Shown in pieces: positions 35,194 through 46,900 of a stretch of DNA of 64,000 nt. The notes below the pieces were generated by a model. It ran no database searches and had not been told where the DNA came from. It was given only the letters and a program-made list of their open reading frames with translations. Position numbers and translations under genes: made by a program. Positions within the stretch are counted from its first letter, which is position 1; each line of letters starts with the position of its first letter. Origin of the DNA: Arctopsyche grandis (taxonomy: Eukaryota > Arthropoda > Insecta > Trichoptera > Hydropsychidae); the NCBI RefSeq assembly GCF_051622035.1, contig NC_135355.1, positions 23,738,486-23,802,485 of the forward strand. Direction: 5' to 3'.

Positions 35194-38100
35194 TTATTGA
35201 TAAAAAGTTTGGTTGAAGTGTCTGTTATTATAATTGTATCTAGTGTTATTATGATGTAAAGAGTCAGCTATCAGAACTGAACGTCTGTTATTATAATTAT
35301 ATTGAGTGTTATTATGTTTTAAAGAGTCAGATATCAGAACTGAACGTCTGTCAATATATGGTTGTATGATTTGTTTTCTCTTGTTAGATTTTTGTATGCC
35401 GAATTTTCCCTTCTTTAATTTGAGCTTATTTGTTATATTTGAAATTCTCAAACTGTTCGATAGTTTTTCTCTCCAACTTTGTCGATTTTTAACTTTAATC
35501 ACAACTGTTTCATCGCCTTTGAGTGCGTTCCTACATCCGCGAACCAAAAGAAAATAAGGTAACTCAACCAAACTCAAAATGCTAGCACCAAGGAAAAGTC
35601 CAGCCGTGCCGCCCATCGATACTGAAACATTCAATCGATTATTAGAAGGGTGTATATGTTCACAATAGAGTAATCAGAACATAATGATAAATGGTAATGA
35701 TAATGTTTGGCCAACCTACATTCCACAATTTGCTTCGAGATGGCGTGACTATATACTATATAATTCAAAATGGGTTAGATATTACGTAATATTCAATAAA
35801 AATGGGTAGGGTGAATGGACGCATGTATAATTTTGTAACGTTTTCCATGTAAAACATAATTCCTATGAGTAGTTAGATATGTACGTTATGTAATTCACTC
35901 TTAGAAACTTTCAAGGTTTCTTTTGTGACATTCATAGTACAATTAACTGTAGGTATATGAAACATTTTATTGAAGTTTAAAATTGACCCATTTGATCATG
36001 ACCATAATAAATTGTACCAGTTTAACCAGTTTAATATACATATATGTATTTACACATTTATGATATCAATGCAACGTTGTTCCCAGATTTTATTTATATT
36101 CGGTCATTTGGATGATATTATGAGACAACGATGCTAATAGTTGTAATTTTCATTTCATGACAGTCAAATATTAATAAATCATAAATTATTCTCATATTGC
36201 TAAATCAGGTAACGTTTTGAAGAAAAACAACTTAGATGCAAGATTTTATTAATTAAGAGTAATATTATATTATGACACCAGTCGCAAAATTCGATTTTAA
36301 ATTTACGTAATATTCGACTAGCATTACTAACAGTTACCGAAGCAGTCGAATGCTGTGCTTCAAATGGCATTAACTTATAAAAAACATTAATATTCGTCAA
36401 ACATGATTATTAGGTACACATTTTTATATATTTATGTTACACATTTGCACATTTTTACTGGTTGCTTTGGTGAACAATCCTCAAATTCTTGCAGAATTGA
36501 GCTTCAGTGTTCCCAGCTAATTCAAGTACATTAAATGCCGCAGTTTGTTCTCCTCTCCTGTGGTACGTACCAATTTGATGGCTTCGTCGCCTGTCGCAAG
36601 GGACATCGAGCTCTTCAACCAGATTTTTGTTAGCTCGGGTTTGTTAATTCTAAAATATGCTGGTCTGGATGAGGAATTGTTTAATTTAAGATCGTAATGG
36701 TAAGAACACACAAAAAAGTGCGGTACGGGACGCGTAGGTGGACTCTAGCTGTGAGAGGCATATCTTCTTGTCACTATTAATTCGTACGATATTTATTATT
36801 TTGACAAGTTCTACATTTCTTTAAAAATAGGAATCACCGTTATCTATTACTAGTGGTCTTACCTGGCTTCGCTTGGTATTTGTAATATAAACCTAATTTA
36901 AGCCTATTTATCTAGGTAACACTCCTTTTTTTTTTTTATTAAATTTATTTGAATCGAAAAAAAAAATTCAAGGACAGCCAATCAGACACGAATGTTTTTT
37001 TTTTATATATAAGAGAATCGGAACTGAAATTAGGAACCGGGAATCGGAATTGGAAATGAAACATCAATTCGGATCCGGAACTGAAACATCAATAGGGATC
37101 CGAAACTGAAACAGGAATCCCGATCTGGAACTTGAACAGGAATCCGGAGCCGGAACTGGAAAAATAATCGGGATCCGGAACTGAAACCGGAACCGCAATC
37201 TAAAGCGACATCGGAATCGAAAACGGCATTGAATTCGATATCGATATCTTTGATTTGTTCGATGACGTCACGGATTCTACGAACTAAAACTTACATACAA
37301 AGTCTCTTTCGAAATTATATATTAGATTGTCAAACCTATGTATGTCAATACAAGGTTAAGGGCGAAATCACACAACATGGAATGCGATATGTGGTACATC
37401 GACAAGTTCTCCTACATTTCTTAAAACCATGCCGGCCGTACGGTCGTGGTATACGTGCCAGGTATGCCACATTTTTTTTATATATGTTTAAAACTATCTA
37501 AAAAAAACGTCCCACATACCGCGCTGTGTGATTTCGCCCTAAAACATCACTGAAAATACTCCAGAAGGGTGAGGTTTACGAAGGGACGCGACTGTACAGA
37601 TTTGGCCTACCAGCGATTTACCTTAAATGTGTTCTAATATTGCATTTTTTTTAAACATTGATTTATTTGTTTCGTATTTATCTTTATTCCTTTCCTTACT
37701 TTGTTTTTGCAATCATATTTCTTCTTGTATCTTTATTTTTACTTTGATGGCCAAAATTGTAATTAAAAAAAAATAAAATATGTATGGGTGTATGAATTTT
37801 ACAAAAAAATATTCCAAATACTTGTAGATCTCGAACCTTCCCTTCTTTTAGTAGTAGTGGATATTTTTGATTAAATCACCGCTATTCTTTTCCAAATGCG
37901 ATATGTAAAATATTATGAAAACCAATTGGTTGAAATGCTATTATCACTCACCTACTAAATCTAGTGGTCCTCTGACTACGTTCCTCTTAAAGCGTTCAGT
38001 AGGCAAGAAGTCTAAAGATATTTCGACTCTCGAATGCGAATAACTAGTCGCCATTCTATCATCGGCTATTATGGTGATATCGATTTCGGTACATGAGGGT

Positions 38101-41100
38101 TGACAATCGCAATAAAGCCCCGAGCGACTTCCCCAAGCTGCCCTCAGCACGGAAAGTTCTCCATAATGGTCATGGAGACACATGAGTCCTTGCAGATCGC
38201 AATGTTGACTTTGAGAAGTATTAGGCATAAAGAAATTCGTGCAATTGCATATTGCAAGTTGGGCATTTTTCCGACATTGCACCGTACATGCGCTGTAAGA
38301 ATGATGTGTGTATACAGATGGTGGATTTTCATCAGGATATTGGCATCTTCTACGATCTATTGACACTTCACGAGCTGCCAAATCGTTCTCGATGCTCTTC
38401 ATTGCAATGTGACGCCTATAATAAATAAAAAAGTAGATACCAATTAGAAATTTTACTTCGATTCACCATTTTTAATTAAAAACGCAAGTGCGTGACTTAC
38501 TTGTAGTGAATGTTTCCGGCAACGGCCAGTATGTCGGAAGTGAGAGATGTTAGAGCTGGTACTTCTTCTTCGCCAATTATGTAAACCTACATATGAGAGT
38601 TCGTTATTAAATAATTACAGTCGTACTTCGTATATATGTACATACATATGTAGGTACTACGTGTTTTTATTTGAATGTATCAATCAATGACTTACGTTTG
38701 CCGGAACGTGGACATTAAAAGATATGATACCGGGACCAGTTAATTTGTTATTGTTCATCGTTAAAGATTTACCGTTTGGATTCCTGAAATTCAGAAATTA
38801 TACAACCTCATTAAATAAACAAAAAATATATTATATATTCTTTTTCCGGTCAGGGTGTGGTTTTTATTTTAGAATGTCACAATTTTCCTTTAATAATTCA
38901 TCACAAATCAAAGCTGCTAAATAATCCATCCGCTATAGGAAGACACTCAGAACGAAAACAAACTGAGTGGTATGGGACGTCACGTGTCCTTGGCTTCCCG
39001 CTATGACTGAATTCGGGTGTACTTGCACGTGCAGAATGCATATGTTTGGGTGGTCGCACGTATATGCATATCCATATGCAACCGACAAGTTTCTCCTACA
39101 TTACTTCAAATATGGGGATAAAATATCACCAAAAACACTCCAAGAGGTGATTTTTGGAACTGTGTACCATGTATATAGCCTAGAAGTGCTGCATTTTTTC
39201 GCATGTTTCAAAGTATCTAAAAAAATATGAACCACGTACCACTCAGTGTGTTTTCGCCCTTAAGAAAACGTACATGCTGTCCTATTTAGCCTTTCAATAG
39301 TGTTGTAAGATTGCGGTATGGCTATCGCCATGTTTGGTGATTGTGGCGGAAACCAATTAAGTGTGGCGATAGCCATACCGCAAATTTACAACATGATGCC
39401 TTTAGGGCCGGGCCCCGCACCGCTCAACTCGCGAACAACTTGGTTGAGGGCGACCAGACCAATGCATGCAGGTAGATGGGACATGCCACACTCGTCAACT
39501 TGTTTGTCGCACACATTTCCATACATTTTTTCGTGTCGCGCAACAAGTCGGCCGACAAAGTTGTACGGTGCGGCCCGGACCTAAATCCACTTGTTTGGAG
39601 TCACCTAGTCCCCTTGTATCCTGCTCGCGAATACGCAAGTAATGCATGTGCGACAAAATAGTTAGATTTTCACGGCACGCCACAGGTATGTATGTACATA
39701 TGTATATATAATATATATTTTTTATGACATAGACAAGTATGGAAATTTAAAAAAATATGTTATAATTATCAGTACATTATTTAAGAAGATCGGGCCGTGA
39801 CCACTGACGAAGCCGAACACTGACGAAGATCATGCTGTGACCACATGCTCATTTGTACGTGGACGGTCGGGAGAGAGTACGGGAACGGAATGAGGGGAGG
39901 GGGGGGGCGATGTGAATTGACCGCAAATTCTGTGTATGCTGAAACTGTTAGAGATAAGAGCCTCAGTTGTGGTTCATGTATCGATTTCTTTCCAAAACCA
40001 CCCGTTAAAACATCAACGGGCACAATGCTAGTTATTTTATAAAAATTAAATTTTAGCAACCGGCTAATAACACTGAGCAACAAAAAAAAAAAACTACCAG
40101 AGTGGAGAATAATCAGTATTAAGTTTGACCCACTGAATTCGAATATGATAATTATTTTTGTTGTATTTATGATTATTCTTCAGGATACTAATAAATAATG
40201 TATACATTGCATCAATTTTAAAAAATAGTTGAATTTTATATCGTTTTACACGAATCGGGACAGTATTTTACATACATATATACTTACATACATACATGCA
40301 CTCGGATATTTTGTGAAGAATGGCTATGTATTTATTCATAATGGTATTTATTAGTTTCTATATGTATGTATATGTATGTATGTAATTCCAATTTATGTAG
40401 CTATAGTAGGTGCGGCCACTAGATTTGCAACTATGAATTCTGCAGTGTAAATTTTACCTTCTTTGAATGGAATTAATCGCATAACAGGGTCCGAGTTCCG
40501 TGTCTAGAGGCAAGAAATATTCACAACAATCGAAAAAGTCATCCACCCACGTGCAGTTGGAAAGCATTTCGTCGCATTTACTGCGAACCTGAAATAACAA
40601 TGTGCAAGTAATATTATATTAAACTAGCTGAACCTGGCATGCGTTACAATGCCAGAATAAGGCATGCAATTCCCGTTCCCGTTCCCGTTTCAAGTCATGG
40701 TTGGAGCTCAACGCCGTGTCGTCATAAACCAATTCGAAAAGTGGTTACCAACAAAAACATTTTCTTGACTATACAATGGCCCTTCATAATTTCGTGTCGG
40801 TAAAATCGTAATTGCGAATATTAAGTGGTTTTTTCCCGTTTTTATTTCACAGTAAGCTTCCCGGACATACAACAAATCCTGAAAGTTCCATCGTAATCGG
40901 TTGAGTGGTTTACGAGCCTTTATGAGACATACAGACAGACATACAGACAGATAGACAAACAGACACTTTTCAGAGGTAAATTGATGAAAGCTGCCCCAAC
41001 TAGTTATTTATTATCTCACTTTAAATTTGTCTTATTTCTATTAAAAATAATTCAATATTACCATATTTGCGTAATAAGTGAAGTTTCCCTTAGGACAGTT

Positions 41101-41994
41101 CGGGTCTGCGTCTTGAGTGGCGCAAAACTGATATAAATAGTAGCTCACTCCTTTATAGAAGGCAATTTCTTTCAGCACTTCTTCCAGATTAAAATCGTGC
41201 TCCGAGGTCCATAACCTATACAAATAACACTTTACGTAATGATAGTAAAAATACTGAGTATACATACGATAAAAATATATAATTCAATAAATTTTGCAAC
41301 CTCGTTTTTTTTTTTAAATATTACCAACTTTTTTCATATTGTCACTTTTCGATTTTTTAATATTTAAGATTTTATATACATATTTATACTTTATTACTTA
41401 CATATACCTACACATATATGTACATACATATGTATTTTAAAGCAATCAGTCATTCAGTAAAGTACCATTGATTTAAAAGTAAAACATCGAGTTGAATGTA
41501 TTCTTATTTCTTTAATACATTTATGGGGTACAGTTATAAATTTAGACATAGTTGACCAAAAAACTTGCTGTACATAAGGAGAAATAAATAAATACAGAAT
41601 ATTACAATTTTATTGTTGTGAAAATGCTTACTTATCGGATGCTTCTTCAATTCTGTCGTTGTTTTCAACTTCACAGATGGTTAAAGATGGGAATTCTGTG
41701 TTCCATTCTTTGTAAGTGGTTTCCACGACAAACGATATGGGATTGTTCTTGAAAGCGTCCCAGGAAGCGTACATCAATAGAATTGAACCATACCATGATA
41801 TCAACAAGCAAATAAACCAGAAAAGTCTAAAGACATTTAGACAGATTTAAAATTAAAGTTTAACTTTTGATTTAAATTTTTTTTCATTTTCATCATAATT
41901 ACCTTTCTGACCAATGTATTTTTCTATCAATACAAAATCTGATTCCATGAATCGATGTATTTTCTAAAAATTCTCTAAAAATGATTCCTAACAT
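35194..41994 (-). CDS. Pickpocket-type DEG/ENaC channel subunit (545 aa, 8 exons)
   Basis: Exons: 41994-41903, 41826-41632, 41215-41062, 40588-40458, 38783-38696, 38586-38501, 38415-37952, 35621-35194. All have GT/AG borders and total 1638 nt, exactly 546 codons. The product is an amiloride-class, non-voltage-gated Na+ channel subunit of the plasma membrane. The N-terminus has the gating dipeptide His16-Gly17 (TSIHGIRF). TM1 is about 32-52, followed by FPSLTICEVEN, then CDEML...C and GPCYAIN. The cysteine-rich domain (38415-37952) has CTVQCRKNAQLAICNC and CDCQPSCTE. TM2 has the selectivity motif GAS at 415-417 in GLFLGASILSLVELPYF. The cytosolic tail carries a 21-residue tandem duplication (RRSVLI.DSL..NNT). 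The start is short of residues before His-Gly, but the neighbouring gene ends 267 bp upstream, leaving little room for another exon. The last intron contains a Helitron and a MITE. I cannot assign a specific ppk number. Confidence 0.92.
36850..37326 (-). mobile_element. Complete short Helitron, 477 bp
   Basis: On the minus strand it starts TCTAATATATAATTTCGAAA after A and ends CCAAGCGAAGCCAGGTAAG...CTAG, followed by T. Those are the canonical A/T-flanked Helitron ends with a subterminal hairpin. The interior has GGAACTGAAAC/GGGATCCG repeats. It lies in the last intron of the ppk gene. Confidence 0.82.
37355..37545. mobile_element. MITE with GGGCGAAATCACACA ends
   Basis: Inverted termini TAAGGGCGAAATCACACA (left) and TGTGTGATTTCGCCCTA (right). 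A related but more diverged copy is at 38955-39262, whose right end TGTGTTTTCGCCC abuts TTAA. The superfamily is uncertain. Confidence 0.6.
38955..39262. mobile_element. Diverged relative of the 37355 MITE
   Basis: Inverted ends CGAAAACAAACTGAGTGG and CCACTCAGTGTGTTTTCG. It shares GACAAGTTTCTCCTACATT with the 37355 element. It sits in intron 4 of the ppk gene. Confidence 0.55.
39303..39690. repeat. Hairpin and GC-rich repeat cluster
   Basis: 39303-39395 is a palindrome (TTGCGGTATGGCTATCGCCA against its complement). 39595-39690 (GTATCCTGCTCGCGAATACG to GGCACGCCACAG) matches, in reverse, 54112-54205. The GCGAGCAGGATACAA word also occurs in the foldbacks at 56450, 56560 and 56970. Confidence 0.6.
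39707..40031 (+). mobile_element. Helitron-like 3' portion
   Basis: It ends in a hairpin CCCGTTAAAACATCAACGGG followed by CACAATG, CTAG (40028-40031) and T. The left part (ATAGACAAGTATGGAAATTT) matches 19985-20005. The 5' TC end is not certain. Confidence 0.6.
40624..41000 (-). mobile_element. Helitron-like element in a ppk intron
   Basis: The minus-strand 3' end GGCATTGTAACGCATGCC...CTAG at 40627-40624 is followed by T. A GTCTGTCTGTATGTC tract sits near the far side, as in 28680-28918. The 5' end is unclear. Confidence 0.55.
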
Positions 41995-42125
41995 GATGGA
42001 TTGTAATTCTTTTCCATTCCATAGATGGATACAAACTGAATCGTAAAGTATAATTTAGGATGTTATAAAGGGAATGACAACAACTAGATGCTTGTGATAA
42101 TACTACCCTTTGTATTCAAGTATCA

Positions 42126-42131
42126 TTTATT
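42126..42131 (-). terminator. Candidate polyadenylation signal of the upstream ppk gene
   Basis: Plus-strand TTTATT gives AATAAA on the minus strand, about 130 bases past the stop codon at 42262. It falls inside the 267-bp gap between the two ppk genes. Confidence 0.45.
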
Positions 42132-42261
42132 TTGTATAATACAGTACAATACAAAAATCAAGTGAATGATACAAATCTAAGTTGATTATCTATAACTACA
42201 ATATTTGTGTGCATATTAAATGAATCTTCACCCATATTGCTCGAACAGAAGCACAAAGGTT

Positions 42262-43853
42262 TTATTTGCGTTTGTAGTTTCGCAGCTCTTCCCAATACAA
42301 CTGTCTCATTTCTGTCTGTCTAGGACGACGAAACTTCGTAGCAGGTCCTCCAAAGAAATAGTAGAAAATTTCCACAACACTGATAATGCTACCACCCAAT
42401 ACCAAACCACATAATCCTCCAAGGCTACCTGGAATGCAATTTAAATGTCATCTACCACTTTGTATGATTAGTATTTAGCACAATGCCGCTAGACCGGTCA
42501 GTCGAGAGCTGCGCAATATTATGCAAATGCTTAAATTTCATAATTTGTTATATTAATATTGTATTATAAACATTGATACTTACTGAGTAAATCGTACCAA
42601 TTAAACAAGAGACCGTGCACCAGGTGAACGACGCTATCTCTTGAGAAGAATACGTGCAAAACGAGGTGATCTACAAAAACTATACCTTTTCTGAAATCAT
42701 CAATGGGTGTTTTTTTTTAATACCTAACTATTTAAAATAAGGTGTAAGAAAAAAATGGCATACTTAATTTTTGCTTTATCCATATCCGGCTGGCTATTGA
42801 CCGAGGCTGGTTGCAGTGGAATCGTATATTGATGTGGACGATACATAGCTTCTTCGCATGATGGAAGACAAAAAAAGCATGGCGGCTGTAATCCTTTGCC
42901 GGCAACTTCTCCATTTTCCAGCAGTAAATCTTCGCCGGACCAAGCCTGAGCCCAATTGTCTAAAACATATTCGAATATCAATTCAATAATAATATTAAAA
43001 TTAAATTATATTGCGTACGAGTACATATTATATATATCATAAAAGTACTGCACTACTGAAAAGCCAGCAATTTTCCAGTGAGCTATCACTAGAAAGAACA
43101 AAAATTTTCTTTAAGTCATCAAGTTTTCACTATATTATACATACATGTACGGCTGTATGCTGAAGAGAGGGGGGGGGGGGGGAGAAGGTAAAATTTCCTG
43201 GGGTCCGACTACTTTTAAGGGCCTGGTCCGAAATGGTAAGCGAAGTATATGAAGCCTGCACATTCCCGTCTGCCCAGCGGTGACGAATTCGTCATAAACA
43301 GTCAAGTACTTCATTTTTTTTTATTTTTAATCACTCTTTTTTTGTCGCTAAATTAAATTTTCCCCGGGGAATTTTCTCCCGGCACCTATGTATACATGTA
43401 TGGTTTAATTATAATAGAGCAAAGATAAAATTGAATAAAATAACAGAATGTATTAGTTATGTAAGCAATTTTTGGTAAAAAAAATCATAAAAATCTGATC
43501 AAGGATTGATATTAGATACCAATCATTCAAAAAGTTGAAGTTTCTCACGAGCAACTGATAATGTTTAAAAGCAGAACCGATCTCTTCAAAAAAGTAGCCG
43601 AGACCAACTATAAAAAAATAATGAGGTAGGATTAGAATAAAACAACAAAGGAGATCTGTGAATAAAATCATACTTAAAAACAAAGCTACGAGGCAAAATT
43701 AGAATTTGTTTCTAAATAGGTTATATAATATTTAAAAAATCAGATAACGTGCATCCAAAATATATACCACGGGGAGTAGTCTATATTATCAAAAATATCA
43801 CCCAAAGATAAAAAAAGCTTTGTAAAAAAAAGCCGTCCGTCAACATACACATG

Positions 43854-43929
<76 letters not shown>

Positions 43930-46900
43930 TACATATATACCAGGAAGGCCTTACAGGTAAGCCTTAATGCGCCTTCCTGGCCAATTACAAATTACAATTA
44001 CAATTAGAATGCAGCATTTTTATTACAAGTCGTTGAATTACGAGACACTGAAAAACTCGCAAATTAACGAGACATCTATGAATTGTACATAAATTTTATT
44101 GTACATTAATCATACTTCAAATAGTGGTGACATAGTAGGTAGGAAGGATTTATAGCCAATTTTTAAACGGGAACCGTTTCAAAAATTAAATCAGAGAAAA
44201 TTGGCAAACTCTGATAGGAAACGATCGACCTGCAGTCACAATATCCAAGTCTGACCAGCAGCACTACAGCTGAACTCCGAAAAATTCTTTACCAGTCGAG
44301 GTCGGCTCATGGGATCGAACCCGGCGCTTCTCGGTGTTAAGCAGAAGCTTAACGACCGAGCTATGCTGCTGGCTATGTATGTATGTATGTACATATATAT
44401 GCACTAGCATATCCAGAAATGTCGCGGGTTGAGCGAGCTCGGTGCGGACGTGTGTTTGTGTGTTGTTCCCGATAAGTATGTAGAATTTTGTGTTAAATTG
44501 GAGCTAAAGAGGAGGTGCTGGGATGAGTATGTAGCTCTTCTGGCGCCTCGCAAGTTAGTACATATTCAGAATCATTACCTATGCTTGATTTCATATTTTT
44601 TAAATGGAATTTAAATTTATAATATTTTCATATTTACATAACTACCCACATAATTTCGATCACATTTCTTTTGATAATAATTTACTATTAACGTCGATTG
44701 ATTTATTAATGATAGTATTGATAATATTTAACGTTGAATTATTTCATATTTAATATTGAGTGAATGGTTTGATATTTAATGTTGAATTATTTCATAATTG
44801 ATTATTTAATGTTGAGTGTTGAATTATTTCATAATTGATTATTTAATATTGAGTGTTGAATTATTTAATATTTAGTTTTGATAATTTAATATTTGATATT
44901 GGATACTTGTACTCAACGTTAACGTTATTGTTTGGTACTAATTTCATAAATATTATGATTGTGAATAAACTGTCTATATATGTAAATATATCATAAATGG
45001 AAACACACGTCCGTCCGCACGGAGTAATTAATAAGCTCAGAGCAGAGCTCCATGCAACCGCTCAGGTCCCCAAGTTGCAAATAGGGGAACGACTCTTGCA
45101 GTCAACTGCCATGGCGACATGGTGGTCCTGGACAAGGAGCGCTGAGATAAGAGTGGTGATGAGTGAATCCGTGGTAAGTTTCACTCTATAAAATGTCACA
45201 CAACACTATGACGGTCTCAGGTCAGCGGCGAGTAAGTGCCGCCGCTTAACAAAAGCACAACCCGGTTTTCAAAGGTACCGTATCATCTTTGACAGAGAAG
45301 GAAACTCTATAATAAATCCCTGGTAGTGGGCAGCAGCTCTGCCAGTATAAGATGTCAAAACATTTACTGCGCTGTAGAAGGAAGTGGGAATCCACTGCAG
45401 TATTCTCCCAAGATAACTATGATGTACAAAAATAAAAGTGTGAAGAAGTCTGACTCTCCGGCTGACACCCGGCGCCTTCGAGGTTCCAGGTCTCACGGTG
45501 TGAAATTGGCTACTGGCCACATGCATGTGACTCACCAGGCATCATGTGGAAAATATGCGACTGGAGAAACTTTACGGAACAAATCCAAAATAGGTACTTG
45601 GAACGTTAGAGGACTCCTGAATCCTGGGAAAACACTGGTTGTTGAGAAAGAGATGTACAGTCATGGGCTAGATATACTCGGAATCTCGGAAACGCACTGG
45701 AAGAACAACGGCCATTATAAAACTTCAAATGGAAATACGATATATTTTTCTGGTAACCAAGATTCGTCACATAGCGGTGTCGCGGTGATCTTAGCATCTA
45801 AATTAACCAGTGCACTAATTGGCTACAACCCCATAAGTGACAGACTTATACACTTAAAACTCAACACGCATCCGTATAAACTAAACATCCTTCAAATATA
45901 TGCTCCTACTGCAGATGCCGAAGATATTAAAATAAATGCGTTCTATGCTTCACTACTCGATACATTGTCAAATATCTCAAACAAAGAAATGACCATCATT
46001 CTTGGTGATTTTAATGCCAAAGTCGGTAATAATAGCAACATTGATAACATAGTAGGTAAATATGGATTGGGTATTCAAAATGAGAGAGGAGAGAAACTTA
46101 TAAGTTTCTGCATTGAAAATAAAATGTCCATTATGAATACTTGGTTTCAACATCATCCTAGGCGATTGTACACTTGGATATCTCCTGGGGATCGTCACCG
46201 CAACCAAATCGATTATGTATTAATAAATTCTAGATGGAAATCATCGATACATAACGTCAAAACATATCCAGGTGCAGATTGCGGATCGGACCATAACTTA
46301 CTTGTTGCTAAATTTCGACTGAAATTGAAAATGATTAAAAGACATCAAAATAAAGCAATTAAACTCACCAATGATGATGTAATTAATTTTGGCAATGTAA
46401 TCAGAGAAAAAGATGCAGAATTCCAAATAAATCCTAATGTAGATGTAGAAGAGTCTTGGAAAATTTTTAAAGATCTCATAATTCGGTATGCCAGAAAACA
46501 TCAAACACCGCAAAATGAACATCGTAAGTCTTTTATCTCTGATTCAACTTGGGTTAAGATAAAAGAACGTAAAAGACTTAAACAAACTGGCATAACATCG
46601 ACAGAATATCTTGAAAGGTATGCAATATTACATAAAGATATTCAAAGGAGTTGTAGGCGGGATAAAGCTAAATATATAAATGACATATGTGAGGAGATAG
46701 AAAAACACGCATTAAAGAATCAGGCAAGGGATATTTTTCACAAAGTAAAAATCGTCACTCAAAAATTTTCACCCAAAACTTGGACAATAGATGATCAATT
46801 TGGAAACACGCTTACAGATATTGATGTGATACTCAACCGATGGAAAGAATACTGTTCGGAATTGTACAGTGGTAGTTCGTCGACCTCAATTGTTTCCCTA

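Noticed and set aside
36480-36711. Minus-strand stretch with LELAGN, reminiscent of histone H2A
   Set aside because: Only this short motif fits; upstream sequence does not resemble the histone fold and lies in another frame. Chance similarity is as likely.
43453-43683. 76-codon minus-strand frame considered as an extra ppk exon
   Set aside because: Exons 48816 and 42959 join in phase without it and it contains no channel motif.
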